NCBI RefSeq assembly: GCF_005281835.1
Contig: NZ_RZIS01000004.1
Span: forward strand, 372,001 to 436,000
DNA: 64,000 nt
From: Vibrio profundi
GTDB taxonomy: Bacteria; Pseudomonadota; Gammaproteobacteria; Enterobacterales; Vibrionaceae
Direction: 5' to 3'
The stretch's first letter is position 1; every line of letters begins with the position of its first letter. The notes beneath the pieces are model-generated. The model saw only the letters and a list, made by a program, of their open reading frames with translations. It made no database searches and was not told the DNA's origin. Shown here piece after piece: positions 1 to 10,589 of this stretch. Made by a program: the position numbers and the translations under genes.

Positions 1-252
1 GAAACCGGTAAATTTAGAATCAGTGAAGCGGTATTCCGTTTTGGTGCGGATGTACGTGTTGGCGACGATATGAAAGAAGCTCAACTGCGTCTTATCCGTG
101 ATGGTGAAGCAGTGGTACACACCCCTGAGCCGAACCAAGGAAGTTTGTTAAGTTCGGACGCTAGTGATGAACTGACGGATGAAAGCCAACAAGATATTTT
201 TAATGAAGCAGATATGCTAAACGAGCAGAAAACCGCGGAAGGTGAAGCATGA
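1..252 (+). CDS. mukE: MukE, chromosome partition protein (C-terminal part)
   Basis: The window opens inside this gene in frame 1; only the last 83 codons are present. MukE is the winged-helix (kite) subunit that joins MukF and MukB in the MukBEF condensin. The visible part begins with the conserved [15 protein letters not shown] stretch and ends in an acidic Asp/Glu/Ser-rich tail typical of MukE. The stop codon TGA (250-252) overlaps the mukB start in an ATGA junction, which fits translational coupling. The identification rests on this tail plus the mukB neighbour. Confidence 0.93.
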   Translation, partial: ETGKFRISEAVFRFGADVRVGDDMKEAQLRLIRDGEAVVHTPEPNQGSLLSSDASDELTDESQQDIFNEADMLNEQKTAEGEA

Positions 253-3200
253 TTGAAAGAGGTAAGTATCAATCGCTAACCATGATCAACTGGAACGGCT
301 TTTTTGCACGTACATTTGATATTGATGGTTTGGTAACAACATTATCAGGCGGTAATGGTGCGGGTAAATCAACGACCATGGCAGCATTCATTACAGCTTT
401 GATCCCAGATCAAAGCTTGCTCCATTTCCGCAATACAACAGAAGCAGGTAGCTCGCAGTCGTCTCGTGATAAAGGGCTTTACGGTAAGTTACAGCCAGGC
501 GCGTGTTATGCAGCATTAGATGTCGTGAACTCGCGTAATCAACGTCTGTTATTTGCGGTTAAGTTACAGCAAGTTGCGGGTCGTGATAAGAAAGTAGACA
601 TTAAGCCGTTTGTTATTCAAGGGCTTCCAAGCCATGTGAAACCAACAGACGTATTAATCGAAAACGTATCTGACAATCATGCTCGCGTATGCCAACTAAA
701 CGATGTTAAGGCTGCCGTTGCACAATACGAAGGCGCGCATTTCAAAGCGTTCTCATCTATCGTTGAATACCATTCTCAAATGTTTGAATTTGGTGTTGTG
801 CCGAAGAAACTACGTAACAGCAGCGATCGTTCTAAGTTTTATCGCCTGATAGAAGCTTCACTTTACGGCGGTATTTCAAGTGCGATCACTCGTTCATTAC
901 GTGACTACCTATTGCCTCAAAACGGTGGCGTGAAGAAAGCGTTCCAAGATATGGAATCGGCGTTACGCGAAAACCGCATGACGCTAGAAGCGATTAAAAC
1001 CACGCAAGCTGACCGTGATTTATTCAAGCATCTGATCACAGAATCGACGAATTACGTAGCGGCAGATTATATGCGCCATGCGAACGACCGTCGTAACAAG
1101 TTAGATCAAACCATGCAGTTGCGTGGCGAGCTATTTGGTTCTCGTACAACATTGCTAGAGCAAAACAGCCTGCTGAATCGTGTTCAAGAAGAGCTAGAGA
1201 TCTTAGTTGATCAAGAATTTGCTTTGGAGCAAGACTACCAAGCGGCTTCAGATCACTTGCAACTCGTTCAAACTGCATTGCGTCAGCAAGAAAAGATCGC
1301 TCGATACAGTGATGATCTAGAAGAGCTAAGTGAGCGTTTAGAAGAACAGATGATGGTTGTTGAAGAAGCGCAGGAACGCGTGCTTCTTGCTGAAGAGCAA
1401 GCAACAATCACGGAAGAAGAAGTAGATAGCCTGAAAACTCAGCTAGCGGATTATCAGCAAGCGCTAGATGTTCAGCAAACTCGCGCTTTACAGTACCAAC
1501 AAGCGGTACAAGCGTTGGAAAAAACCAAGTCACTGCTAGAAGACCCTTCAATTACGCCTGAAGGCGCTATTTCGTTGGTATCAGAGCTTAAAGCACAAGA
1601 AGAAGCTAACACTCAAACGTTGCTCGCACTGAAGCATAAGTTAGACATGTCTTCTGCGGCATCCGCACAATTTGAAAAAGCGTTAGCGTTAGTTAAAAGT
1701 ATTGTTGGCGAAATCGCTCGTGGAGATGCAGCGCAATACGCAAAGGACGCTTTGAATAAAGCTCGCGAAGCTAAGCATCTTGTTCAAAATGAGCAACAAT
1801 GGCGTGCGCAACATCGTGATATGGAACGCGATAGTGCACAGCAGCGCCAAGCCCAGCAACTGGCGACTGAGTATCAAAAGCAGCACAACGTTGCACTTAC
1901 AGATGAAGTGGCGTTTGAAGAAGAACGTGAACGCCACGCGATGCAACTCGAAACTCTAGAGTTTGCTCAAGAAGAGCTACGTGAAGCGAAAAGCGAGCAG
2001 CGCCGACAAGAGCAAGAGTTCACTCAACAGATCCAAAAACTAGAAGCAGTCGCTCCTGCATGGATCACCGCGAACGATGCGCTTGAACAATTAAGAGAGC
2101 AGAGCGGTGCCGAGCTAGAAGATAGCCAAGCGGTGATGACTCAAATGCAGCAAGTTCTGCAAGACGAGAAAACACAATCTATCGCTAAAGATAAATTGTC
2201 TCAACGTCGTGGTGAACTAGAGCAAGAAATTGAACGTTTAGCATCACCGGGTGGCTCAAACGATCCACGTTTGAAAGGCTTGGCGGATACATTGGGTGGT
2301 GTACTGCTTTCTGAAATTTACGACGACATCACGATAGATGATGCGCCTTATTTCAGTGCTATGTACGGCCCTGCGCGTCATGCGATTGTCGTGTCGGATC
2401 TTGATGGTATTAAAGAGAAGCTGGTGGACTTAGATGACTGCCCAGAAGATCTTTATATTCTAGAGGGTGACGTTGATGCGTTTGATGACAGTTCATTCAA
2501 TGCTGATGAACTTGAAGGCGCGGTATGCGTTCAACTTAATGATCGTCAAATGCGTTATTCGCGCTTCCCTGAAATTCCATTGTTTGGCCGTGCTGCACGT
2601 GAACAGCGTTTAGAACGCCTGCGTGAAGAACGTGAAATTGTGGTTGAGCAGCACGCTAAGGCCGCATTTGATTCACAAAAACTTCAGCGTTTGTATCAAG
2701 CATTCAATAACTTTGTTGCTAAGCACTTACAAGTCGCGTTCGATGCCGATCCAGAACAAGCATTGGCAAACGTACGTGAAAAACGCAATAACATTGGTCG
2801 TACCATTTCAGAGTTGAACGCTAAAGAGCAACAGCAACGAAGCCAGTTAGCAGCAAGTAAGCAAGCTCTATCTACGCTAGATAAGCTAGCACCACTGATG
2901 CGCATTATTGAAGACGAAACGTTAACTGAACGTTTGTCTGAACTTGAATCGCAATTAGAGCGCTTGTCAGAGGCGAAATCTTTCCTTACTAATCATTCTA
3001 AATCGTTAGAAATGTTAGAAGGTATTGTCTCTGCATTAGATGCTGATCCAGAGCAATTTGAAGCTCTGGAAACAGAATACCAGCAAGCTGATTCTGCGTT
3101 ACAAGCGTTGAAAACTAAAATGTTTGCGTTGTCGGATTTGATCGAACGACGTCATTACTTCGCTTACCAAGATTCAGTGGATCTACTTAATAAGAGCAGT

Positions 3201-4706
3201 GAGCTAAGCGAGCAGCTAAAAGGCAAACTCGTTCAGGCAGAGCAAGCTCGTTCTAAAGGCCGTGATGGCTTGAAGCAAGCTCGTGAGCAAATGAACCAAT
3301 ACAACCAAGTATTGGCAGCATTGAAGAGTTCACACCAAGCGAAGCTAGAAACGGTTCAAGAGTTTAAGCAAGAGTTGCAAGAGTTTGGGGTTAATGCGGA
3401 CGAAGGCTCAGAAGAGCGAGCTGTACGCCGTCGTGATGAGCTGCAAGAGCGTTTGCATGCATCACGTAACCGCAAGAGCGAATACGAGCGCACAATCACT
3501 TCGACAGAACTTGAAATGAAAGGTCTGGCTAAACGCTTGAAGAAAGTTCAGAAGGAGTACATTGAACTTCGTACCTTCGTCGTGGCGGCTAAAGCGGGTT
3601 GGTGCTCTGTACTTCGTTTAGCGCGTGAAAATGATGTTGAACGTCGTTTACACAAACGTGAGCTCGCATACCTGTCGGCAGGTGAGCTTCGCTCGATGTC
3701 AGATAAATCACTAGGTGCGCTACGTTTAGCGGTAGCGGATAACGATGATTTACGTGATTCATTACGTCTATCGGAAGATAACGCGCATCCAGAGCGTAAA
3801 GTACTGTTTTATATTGCTGTGTATCAGCACCTTCGTGAGCGAATTCGTCAGGATATTATCCATACAGATGATCCTGTTGAAGCTATCGAAGAAATGGAAG
3901 TGGAGCTAGCTCGTCTAACGGAAGAGCTAACGCAGCGTGAAAACCGCTTAGCGATCAGCTCTGAATCGGTTGCGAGCATCATCAAGAAGACGATTCAGCG
4001 TGAGCAAAACCGTATTCGCATGCTTAACCAAGGCCTGTCGAATATTTACTTCGGTCAAGTGAAAGGCGTTCGTTTGAACGTGAAGATCCGTGAAAGCCAT
4101 GAGATCTTGCTTTCTGGCCTAGCAACGCAACAAGAACAGCATAAAGATTTGTTTGAGACTTCACGCTTTACCTTCTCGGAAGCGATGGCGAAGTTGTTCC
4201 AACGTGTGAATCCACATATCGACATGGGACAGCGTTCCCCTCAGGTGTTGGGTGAAGAGCTACTAGATTACCGTAACTACCTAGAACTAAGTGTTGAAGT
4301 GAACCGTGGTTCAGATGGTTGGCTGCAGGCAGAATCAGGTGCGTTATCGACGGGTGAAGCGATCGGTACTGGTCAATCGATTCTACTAATGGTAATCCAA
4401 AGCTGGGAAGAAGAATCTCGCCGCTTACGTAGCAAAGATATCGTGCCATGTCGTCTACTCTTCCTTGATGAAGCCGCACGACTTGATGCGAAATCTATCT
4501 CAACTTTATTCGAGCTATGTGACCGCTTAGGAATGCAGCTGTTAATTGCAGCACCTGAGAACATCAGCCCAGAAAAAGGCACGACTTATAAGCTTGTCCG
4601 TAAAGTCTTTAAAGACCATGAGCATGTACATGTAGTGGGCTTACGTGGCTTTGCGCAAAATGATAAGCCTAAGTCTCTAGCACAAGAGTTAGCTGAAGAA
4701 GTTTAG
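249..4706 (+). CDS. mukB: MukB, SMC-like condensin ATPase
   Basis: This 1485-residue protein is the SMC-like ATPase of the MukBEF condensin, which loops and organises the chromosome and binds topoisomerase IV. The N-terminal Walker A motif GGNGAGKST is at residues 34-42. The ABC signature (LSTGEA) is near residue 1365 and Walker B ([11 protein letters not shown]) near 1400, separated by long Gln/Glu-rich coiled coils around a central hinge at about 670-780. Length matches the family (about 1480-1490). The ATG overlaps the mukE stop, so the end of a mukFEB operon is captured here. No defect is visible. Confidence 0.98.
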   Translation: MIERGKYQSLTMINWNGFFARTFDIDGLVTTLSGGNGAGKSTTMAAFITALIPDQSLLHFRNTTEAGSSQSSRDKGLYGKLQPGACYAALDVVNSRNQRLLFAVKLQQVAGRDKKVDIKPFVIQGLPSHVKPTDVLIENVSDNHARVCQLNDVKAAVAQYEGAHFKAFSSIVEYHSQMFEFGVVPKKLRNSSDRSKFYRLIEASLYGGISSAITRSLRDYLLPQNGGVKKAFQDMESALRENRMTLEAIKTTQADRDLFKHLITESTNYVAADYMRHANDRRNKLDQTMQLRGELFGSRTTLLEQNSLLNRVQEELEILVDQEFALEQDYQAASDHLQLVQTALRQQEKIARYSDDLEELSERLEEQMMVVEEAQERVLLAEEQATITEEEVDSLKTQLADYQQALDVQQTRALQYQQAVQALEKTKSLLEDPSITPEGAISLVSELKAQEEANTQTLLALKHKLDMSSAASAQFEKALALVKSIVGEIARGDAAQYAKDALNKAREAKHLVQNEQQWRAQHRDMERDSAQQRQAQQLATEYQKQHNVALTDEVAFEEERERHAMQLETLEFAQEELREAKSEQRRQEQEFTQQIQKLEAVAPAWITANDALEQLREQSGAELEDSQAVMTQMQQVLQDEKTQSIAKDKLSQRRGELEQEIERLASPGGSNDPRLKGLADTLGGVLLSEIYDDITIDDAPYFSAMYGPARHAIVVSDLDGIKEKLVDLDDCPEDLYILEGDVDAFDDSSFNADELEGAVCVQLNDRQMRYSRFPEIPLFGRAAREQRLERLREEREIVVEQHAKAAFDSQKLQRLYQAFNNFVAKHLQVAFDADPEQALANVREKRNNIGRTISELNAKEQQQRSQLAASKQALSTLDKLAPLMRIIEDETLTERLSELESQLERLSEAKSFLTNHSKSLEMLEGIVSALDADPEQFEALETEYQQADSALQALKTKMFALSDLIERRHYFAYQDSVDLLNKSSELSEQLKGKLVQAEQARSKGRDGLKQAREQMNQYNQVLAALKSSHQAKLETVQEFKQELQEFGVNADEGSEERAVRRRDELQERLHASRNRKSEYERTITSTELEMKGLAKRLKKVQKEYIELRTFVVAAKAGWCSVLRLARENDVERRLHKRELAYLSAGELRSMSDKSLGALRLAVADNDDLRDSLRLSEDNAHPERKVLFYIAVYQHLRERIRQDIIHTDDPVEAIEEMEVELARLTEELTQRENRLAISSESVASIIKKTIQREQNRIRMLNQGLSNIYFGQVKGVRLNVKIRESHEILLSGLATQQEQHKDLFETSRFTFSEAMAKLFQRVNPHIDMGQRSPQVLGEELLDYRNYLELSVEVNRGSDGWLQAESGALSTGEAIGTGQSILLMVIQSWEEESRRLRSKDIVPCRLLFLDEAARLDAKSISTLFELCDRLGMQLLIAAPENISPEKGTTYKLVRKVFKDHEHVHVVGLRGFAQNDKPKSLAQELAEEV

Positions 4707-4736
4707 TTACTTCATTACATTCATAGCGTTAGAAAT

Positions 4737-4765
4737 AGAGCCCCTGTTTATCAGGGGCTCTTTGT
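4737..4765 (+). terminator. Rho-independent terminator after mukB
   Basis: A perfect 10-bp stem (AGAGCCCCTG / CAGGGGCTCT) with a 5-nt loop is followed by TTTGTTTTTG, 30 bases after the mukB stop. Confidence 0.85.
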
Positions 4766-4869
4766 TTTTGTGGCACAGCACAAATTAATCATTCAATTAT
4801 TTATCAGTATTGCATTCTGTTTGTTGTGGAGGTATGTTTAGCGTGTATTAACAGAATGGTGTTTTAATA

Positions 4870-6480
4870 ATGAAAACTCGTTTGGCAATATTTAGTGTGT
4901 TGGTGTTCGGCTTATTTGCCGGCACATTCATGCTTTATGGGAAAATGGAGCAACGCGCTAAGGAAGATTTTCATCAAGTACAAGTTAACTTGTTCCCGGC
5001 ATCGGAATTAGCGGTAAAGGTGAACGGGCTTTTCTCTCAGTATGATCAGCAGATGAATAACGCTGTCATGTTATCTGAAGAGGAAAACGTAGAAATCGCT
5101 TCTGGTCTATTCCGTGAAATTCAAACCGCGCTTGCTGAACTTGAAACGAAAGTGAGCGATGAACAACTGAGCACCGTGACTCAGCTGACCGCGGCTTTAA
5201 ACACTTACAACCAAACCACTCAAGCAATTGTATACGACTTTATCGAAGGTGAAGTTGATATGAATGTTCTTGGCAGTCGAGCGTCAAATAACGCCAAAAC
5301 GTTCGAGCAGCTATCTAAGAAAGTTGAACAGTTAAAGGTCACTCAGGCCGACAATTTACGTCAACTTATCGCACAGTCAGAGCAATTCTCCGATAGGCAG
5401 TATTTCAGATTTGTTTGGTTCAACATTATTGGGCTATCAGTACTGATGCTATGCGCAGTATACGCGTTAATTAACGCTTCACGTATGACAAAAAATATCG
5501 TGGCGGTGACTGAATCTTTACGTAGCTTTGCTTCAGGTGAAGGTGATCTTTCAACTCGTATCGAATTTGATGGTAAAGGCGACTTAGCGAGCTTAGTTGA
5601 GCAATTCAATATGTTTGTCGCAAGGCTTGAAACCACCATGATTTCGACATCTAAAAACGTTTCAAACCTGGTTGGCATTGCAGAAAGGCTAACTTCATTT
5701 AGCGACGAAAACCGCCAAGTGATCATGAGCCAACAGCAAATCCTGTCTGACACTACCGGTGATATCTCTGAGCTGATTTTGGGTGTGAACACCATTTCAG
5801 CGAGCGCAACAGATGCATCAAAAGAAGCGTCGCTAGCGAACCAAAGTGCCACTTCAAGCCAAGAAAACATCGAGAACACTATTGCGTCAATCACAGCATT
5901 AGCCAACGAGGTTGAACACTCCGCGTTGGTGGTAGAAGAGTTGGTGTCGTTCTCGAATAAGGTTGGCGGCGCTGTAAACACCATAGGTGAAATCGCCGAG
6001 CAAACTAACTTACTTGCACTAAACGCAGCAATAGAAGCCGCAAGAGCGGGAGAGCAAGGCCGCGGGTTTGCTGTCGTTGCCGATGAAGTTCGCCAGTTAG
6101 CGTCGAGAACTCAAGAGTCCACCTCCGATATTCGCAGCATGCTAAGCGAACTTAACAAGATTTCTGAGAGTGCTTCTAAGGCGATGAATGCGGGTGTTGA
6201 AAAGGCGCATGTTGGGGTAAGTGAATCGACTCAGGTGGTGAGCGTTTTAGAGTCTATTACTTCCAAGGTTGAAGTAATGACAGATTTAAACGGCCAGATC
6301 GCAACCGCTGCTGAGCAGCAGCACATCAGTTCGAAAAGTATTGACGGAAACCTGATGCTCATTGAGCAGACGGCTACGCAAGCAACAGAAAGTGTACAAA
6401 ACCTAGTCCAACTTTCTGAAGAAATAGAGCGTGTAACCAATGAGCTACATGGTTTAACTCGCCAATTTAACGTTGATTAA
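4870..6480 (+). CDS. Methyl-accepting chemotaxis protein
   Basis: A 536-residue chemoreceptor. It has an N-terminal membrane helix (about 5-24), a roughly 150-residue periplasmic helical sensor region, a second membrane helix (about 178-200), a HAMP segment, and a cytoplasmic signalling domain. The hairpin tip [20 protein letters not shown] is near 375-395; it binds CheA/CheW. The stop is 25 bases before the start of a porin gene, followed closely by a small binding protein, so the three look co-transcribed. The ligand is not evident. The context suggests a compound that enters through the porin and is bound in the periplasm (inference). Confidence 0.9.
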   Translation: MKTRLAIFSVLVFGLFAGTFMLYGKMEQRAKEDFHQVQVNLFPASELAVKVNGLFSQYDQQMNNAVMLSEEENVEIASGLFREIQTALAELETKVSDEQLSTVTQLTAALNTYNQTTQAIVYDFIEGEVDMNVLGSRASNNAKTFEQLSKKVEQLKVTQADNLRQLIAQSEQFSDRQYFRFVWFNIIGLSVLMLCAVYALINASRMTKNIVAVTESLRSFASGEGDLSTRIEFDGKGDLASLVEQFNMFVARLETTMISTSKNVSNLVGIAERLTSFSDENRQVIMSQQQILSDTTGDISELILGVNTISASATDASKEASLANQSATSSQENIENTIASITALANEVEHSALVVEELVSFSNKVGGAVNTIGEIAEQTNLLALNAAIEAARAGEQGRGFAVVADEVRQLASRTQESTSDIRSMLSELNKISESASKAMNAGVEKAHVGVSESTQVVSVLESITSKVEVMTDLNGQIATAAEQQHISSKSIDGNLMLIEQTATQATESVQNLVQLSEEIERVTNELHGLTRQFNVD

Positions 6481-6505
6481 TAACAAACATAAAAATGGAT
6501 TTTGT

Positions 6506-7621
6506 ATGAAGTATTCAAAACTTGCTATAGGGGTATTGGCATCACTGGCGGTTAACTCAGTGATTGCTCAGGAAGTGACAGTAAATGGCTTTGCCAGTGT
6601 AGGGGTAAGCCAAGCAAATAATGAATCCGGCTATGCGGGGGCTACTGATACTGCTGAATTTGAATCAGAGTCTAAGCTAGGCATTCAAGGCACGTTTCGT
6701 CCAAACGATAACGTTGAAGCTATGGTTCAACTTGTTGCAAGCGCGCAAGATACCGATGGCGATATGAATCGCGAAGATTGGGAGCCTGAAGTGACTTGGG
6801 CATATCTTGGCTATGAGTTTGACAACGGTGCGAAAGTTCGTGGTGGTAAGCTTCGTCTGCCTCTGTTTATGCTTTCAGACTACCTAGATGTTACTTATGC
6901 AATGCCTTGGGTTCGTGGGCCTGAAGAAGTTTACGGAAAGGTAATCATCAACTCATTCACTGGTGCTGATGCGTCTTACGATATCGAGTTAGATGAGTCG
7001 AATATCACCCTGCAAGGCTTCTATGGTAATAAAAAAGATATTGTTGTGAATGGTACCGACGTTGATAAGCTACTTGGCGGTTCAATTTCATGGACAGACG
7101 ATATTCTTACTTTAAGAGCGGGCTATACTCAGGCTTCGATCGAAATGCCTGAACAAACTTTACCTCCGGCTTTTGGAGGCGGAACTATCCCAGCGACTAG
7201 CGACAAGGCTCAATTCGCAAGCTTAGGGCTACGTTATGAAAATCATAACTATCAACTATTAACTGAAATCACTAAAACTGATATTGACGGCGTATTTTCT
7301 GACAACATGGCAGGTTATGTGAGCTTGGGTTATCAGTTTGGTGATATAACACCTTACGTAATGTATGCCAAAGCAAAAACGACAGATAACGATGAACACT
7401 CTCCACAAGGGGCTTCTTACATCCAAGCTTCGGCGCCAATGGATAGAGATGCATACAGCGTTGGTATGCGTTGGGATATTCAACCGGGCTTAGCGCTTAA
7501 AGGCGACGTAACGTATGCGGAAAATAACCTGTCTGACGCAGATCGCGCAGCCACTCCGCTTGAGCTTAACGGCGAAGAAGATACTTTTGTTTATACCATT
7601 AAAGTCGACGCGACATTCTAA
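6506..7621 (+). CDS. Outer-membrane porin-like beta-barrel protein
   Basis: A 371-residue protein with a signal peptide (MKYSKLAIGVLASLAVNSVIA, cleavage before QEV). Alternating beta-strand sequence follows and the protein ends in an aromatic residue (DATF), typical of outer-membrane barrels. A longer reading from 6473 would overlap the chemoreceptor and bury the signal peptide, so the ATG at 6506 is chosen. Similar Vibrio/Shewanella barrels are annotated only as porins. It lies between a chemoreceptor and a small periplasmic binding protein (10 bases downstream). Substrate is unknown. Confidence 0.8.
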   Translation: MKYSKLAIGVLASLAVNSVIAQEVTVNGFASVGVSQANNESGYAGATDTAEFESESKLGIQGTFRPNDNVEAMVQLVASAQDTDGDMNREDWEPEVTWAYLGYEFDNGAKVRGGKLRLPLFMLSDYLDVTYAMPWVRGPEEVYGKVIINSFTGADASYDIELDESNITLQGFYGNKKDIVVNGTDVDKLLGGSISWTDDILTLRAGYTQASIEMPEQTLPPAFGGGTIPATSDKAQFASLGLRYENHNYQLLTEITKTDIDGVFSDNMAGYVSLGYQFGDITPYVMYAKAKTTDNDEHSPQGASYIQASAPMDRDAYSVGMRWDIQPGLALKGDVTYAENNLSDADRAATPLELNGEEDTFVYTIKVDATF

Positions 7622-7631
7622 GGAGAGAATT

Positions 7632-8036
7632 ATGAAAGGATTCGTTACTGCTGCATTCGGAATGTTGTTGTCATTAAATGCAGTTGCTGCCCCAGTGGTT
7701 ATAGGTTCACCTTCATTGCCTGATGGTTTATCGGCATCTGACGTGAAGAAAATTTACTTAGGTAAGAAAAGTAAGTTCAATGGTGGTGATTTTTCATTGC
7801 TAGAGCTTCCGGCTTCCGATCCGCTTAAGGCTGACTTTCACAATGCCGCGACAAAAAAATCGCTTTCTCAATTAGAAGCGTATTGGTCGAAGAAGCTGTT
7901 CACAGGGAAGGGGACACCGCCACCGGAGGCCAGCCAAAGCGATGTAAAAGCACAAGTCGCCTCTGGAGCGAATGTCATTGGTTATGTTGATGAAAGCATG
8001 GTGGATGGAAGCGTTAAAGTGCTACTCAAGCTGTAA
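7632..8036 (+). CDS. Short PstS-like periplasmic binding protein
   Basis: A 134-residue secreted protein with a signal peptide ending AVAA. The mature part (VVIGSPSLPDGLSASDVKKIYLGK...) and the end (GANVIGYVDESMVDGSVKVLLKL) resemble phosphate-type substrate-binding proteins, but it is under half the length of PstS and appears to hold only one lobe. The ATG at 7632 has AGGAGAG just upstream; a longer reading would overlap the porin end. No ABC permease lies nearby. It may present a ligand to the chemoreceptor two genes upstream (inference). Confidence 0.75.
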   Translation: MKGFVTAAFGMLLSLNAVAAPVVIGSPSLPDGLSASDVKKIYLGKKSKFNGGDFSLLELPASDPLKADFHNAATKKSLSQLEAYWSKKLFTGKGTPPPEASQSDVKAQVASGANVIGYVDESMVDGSVKVLLKL

Positions 8037-8056
8037 AATGATTATCGATAGATAAT

Positions 8057-8090
8057 AAAAAAGCCCTGTACATACAGGGCTTTTTTCGTT
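8057..8090. terminator. Bidirectional terminator
   Basis: GC-rich hairpin (GCCCTGT / ACAGGGC, 4-nt loop) flanked by six A and six T, between the converging 7632-8036 and 8102-9064 genes. It works in either direction. Confidence 0.85.
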
Positions 8091-8101
8091 ACTCAATTAA
8101 G

Positions 8102-9064
8102 CTAGGCATCAACACCAAATTGCTTTGCAGCGTAAGCGACGCGTTCAGCAGGTTTTGGATATTCTGCTGGCATTCCCAAGCTTTCGATGTGGTGCAGTCT
8201 TGGTAACAATCCACAGCCGTTGGCGATCTGGATTGCAAGACCAGGACGAGCGTTAAGTTCTAACACCATAGGGCCTTCTTCTTGGTCAAGTACCATATCG
8301 GTACCCATGTAGCCAAGACCTGTCATTTCCCAAGCGCTTGAAGCAAGCGTTAGCAATTTTTCCCAATGAGGGACTTGAAGCAAAGCAAGCTCTTTATCGG
8401 TATCTGGGTGGTGAGTGATAGGTTGATCGAACTGTACCGCACGTACCGCTTTACCGGTAGCGATATCAATGCCTACTCCAACCGCACCTTGGTGTAAGTT
8501 TGCTTTACCATCTGAGGCTGAAGTCGATAAACGCATCATTGCCATCACGGGGTAGCCTTTGAATACGATAATACGTACATCAGGTACGCCTTCGTAACTA
8601 AAGCCATCAAAACAGCTATCGAACTTAATCAGGTTTTCTACTACTGCTACGTCGTTTTTACCACCTAACGAGAATAGGCCTGCAAGCGCGTTACTGATAT
8701 GACGTTCTACATCTTCTTCATTGATTGTAGAGCCTGATGGTTTGGTATATACGCCATCTTTGTGTGAAACAACCACTAAGATGCCTTTACCACCACTGCC
8801 TTGAGCGGGCTTTATCACGAACCCAGGCCAGTTTTTTACCATCTTATGGATGCTTTTCACTTCAGCTTGGTGTCCAATCACACCGATAAGCTTAGGTACA
8901 GTAGCACCTGCTTGTTCAGCTATGATTTTAGTTTTTAGCTTGTCATCCACCAATGGGTACTTTGAACGATCATTATATCGACCAATGTAGCTGTGGTTAC
9001 GCTTATTCATGCCCATGATGCCTTTATCACGTAGCTTGAACGGCGAGGTTAGCTTATCAAACAT
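8102..9064 (-). CDS. RimK-like ATP-grasp ligase (alpha-L-glutamate ligase-related)
   Basis: A 320-residue ATP-grasp protein of the alpha-L-glutamate ligase-related family. Visible motifs are the nucleotide-binding stretch GFVIKPAQGSGGKGILVV, the YEGVPDVRIIVF segment, and the metal-binding MVLELNARPGLAIQIANG near the C-terminus. Such enzymes join an amino acid to a carboxylate through an acyl phosphate; the substrate here is unknown. It is last in a three-gene minus-strand operon, only 3 bases after the inactive transglutaminase gene and behind the retropepsin-like lipoprotein gene. That arrangement is a known conserved neighbourhood. Ligase chemistry is likely, product unknown. Confidence 0.85.
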   Translation of the reverse strand: MFDKLTSPFKLRDKGIMGMNKRNHSYIGRYNDRSKYPLVDDKLKTKIIAEQAGATVPKLIGVIGHQAEVKSIHKMVKNWPGFVIKPAQGSGGKGILVVVSHKDGVYTKPSGSTINEEDVERHISNALAGLFSLGGKNDVAVVENLIKFDSCFDGFSYEGVPDVRIIVFKGYPVMAMMRLSTSASDGKANLHQGAVGVGIDIATGKAVRAVQFDQPITHHPDTDKELALLQVPHWEKLLTLASSAWEMTGLGYMGTDMVLDQEEGPMVLELNARPGLAIQIANGCGLLPRLHHIESLGMPAEYPKPAERVAYAAKQFGVDA

Positions 9065-9067
9065 AAC

Positions 9068-10573
9068 TTAATCCTCCGCTAATGGCTTAAAGCGACGAAG
9101 CTCAGTTAAGCGGTAACCTGTGTAATTACCTAGCAATAGGATAGTCGCTAGAATCACCAGTTGTAGACCGATAAAGTTAAACGTTAGGTGCTGAATGAAC
9201 GGGTTAGTCATGCCTAAGTAAACAAGGATTGCCGTGAATAGAGAGCCACCACCTTGAAGCATTACTTCTTTAGCGCCTTCTTCTTCCCATAGAATAGACA
9301 TACGTTCAATTGTCCAAGACAGGATGATCATTGGGAAGAAGGTAATGGATAGACCTTCAGTCAGACCGATCTTGAATGCTACAACCGTAAATACCGAGAT
9401 AATCATAATTACTGTGATGATTACCGCGGATATCCGGGCGACGAGCAGTAAGTTGAGCTTGGAGAGGTAGCTACGGATGATTAGGCCTGTACCCACAATA
9501 AGTAGGAAACCTACGATACCAGTGACTAGCTGAGTCTGTACAAACGCTACAGCGATAAGAACAGGCATGAACGTACCGGAAGTCTTAAGACCAATGATGA
9601 CACGTAGGAATACTACGATCAGCGCGCCAATTGGGATCAGCATGATGGTCTTAAACATAGCTTGCTCTTCTAACGGCAAACTATGGATAGACAAGTTAAG
9701 CAGTTGGTCAGCAGATACCTTACTATTGGTCGCTTCTGTTGGAGAAACTTCCTGCGCAATCATAGAGAAATGCACTTTACTGTTTTGACCACCGATCACA
9801 TCAAGCAATGAAACGTTTGATTCGTCCCAAATCAGAAGGTTGGCTTGAGATTGCTGTTGGCTAGACTCTGGAGAGAAAAGTACCCATTGCTCAGAGTCCC
9901 AAACTTGAATCATGTTTTGAATGCTTTGACGACGACGACCATCTTCTAGCTCAATAACACCAACCAGTTTGTTTTGAATGTCGGCAAAAGAAAGAAGCTT
10001 ATGTGCCGCGGTTACTTTGCTCATATTGTTAAGAAGCAAAGCCGCGTTTTGGCTGTCAGGATCGTTGAGCGTTTTGATTAGCTCACGTGTAAAAGTGAGG
10101 TTATCTGCTGAACGCTTGGTCGCTCGGTCAATGAGTGCGATAGCTGCGGCTTCTTCTGGGCCGTTGAATGTTGGTTTTTCAACGTCACCTTCAGGGGCTT
10201 TGGCTTCTACTTTAGCTTGGTCATCTACAAGAAATTGGGTTTTGTAGTAAATGGTTTGAGGACCGTCAGCATAACGAATAGACCACTCAGCACGGCGACC
10301 AGCATCAGTATTCACGTAAGAAATACCGTAACCTGGAGAAGAGGCTGACTCACCGATCAAAGTGTAATTGGTTTGAGTGTGTGGCGCGGCAAGCGAAACT
10401 TTCGCTTCTTTGCCTGTTGCATTGAATTCAACTCGGGCTTCAATATCCCATACTTGGCGAGTTTCACCCGGAGTCCAAGGCACACCGTAAGTGGTATGCC
10501 GAAAAATACTCAGCGTAATACCCGCTACGATTAATAGCGCAATAGAAATGTAAAAAGGAATTCGTGACGTCAT
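9068..10573 (-). CDS. Inactive transglutaminase-like domain fused to a seven-helix membrane domain
   Basis: A 501-residue membrane protein. A single N-terminal helix (about 7-24) anchors a periplasmic region of roughly 280 residues. From about residue 308 a run of hydrophobic helices follows (for example TIMLIPIGALIVVFLRVIIG, FMPVLIAVAFVQTQLVTGIV). This matches the family described as inactive transglutaminase fused to seven transmembrane helices; no Cys-His-Asp catalytic triad is apparent. It sits between the lipoprotein protease (16-base gap) and the ATP-grasp ligase (3-base gap), so all three are probably translated together. The periplasmic domain may sense or bind a peptide; this is inference. 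Confidence 0.85.
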   Translation of the reverse strand: MTSRIPFYISIALLIVAGITLSIFRHTTYGVPWTPGETRQVWDIEARVEFNATGKEAKVSLAAPHTQTNYTLIGESASSPGYGISYVNTDAGRRAEWSIRYADGPQTIYYKTQFLVDDQAKVEAKAPEGDVEKPTFNGPEEAAAIALIDRATKRSADNLTFTRELIKTLNDPDSQNAALLLNNMSKVTAAHKLLSFADIQNKLVGVIELEDGRRRQSIQNMIQVWDSEQWVLFSPESSQQQSQANLLIWDESNVSLLDVIGGQNSKVHFSMIAQEVSPTEATNSKVSADQLLNLSIHSLPLEEQAMFKTIMLIPIGALIVVFLRVIIGLKTSGTFMPVLIAVAFVQTQLVTGIVGFLLIVGTGLIIRSYLSKLNLLLVARISAVIITVIMIISVFTVVAFKIGLTEGLSITFFPMIILSWTIERMSILWEEEGAKEVMLQGGGSLFTAILVYLGMTNPFIQHLTFNFIGLQLVILATILLLGNYTGYRLTELRRFKPLAED

Positions 10574-10589
10574 AGCTTACCCTACTATT

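Noticed and set aside
5361-5984. 207-codon open frame on the minus strand inside the first chemoreceptor gene
   Set aside because: Fully antisense to a well-supported gene, Ser/Thr-rich translation without recognisable domains, no ribosome site. A shadow frame.
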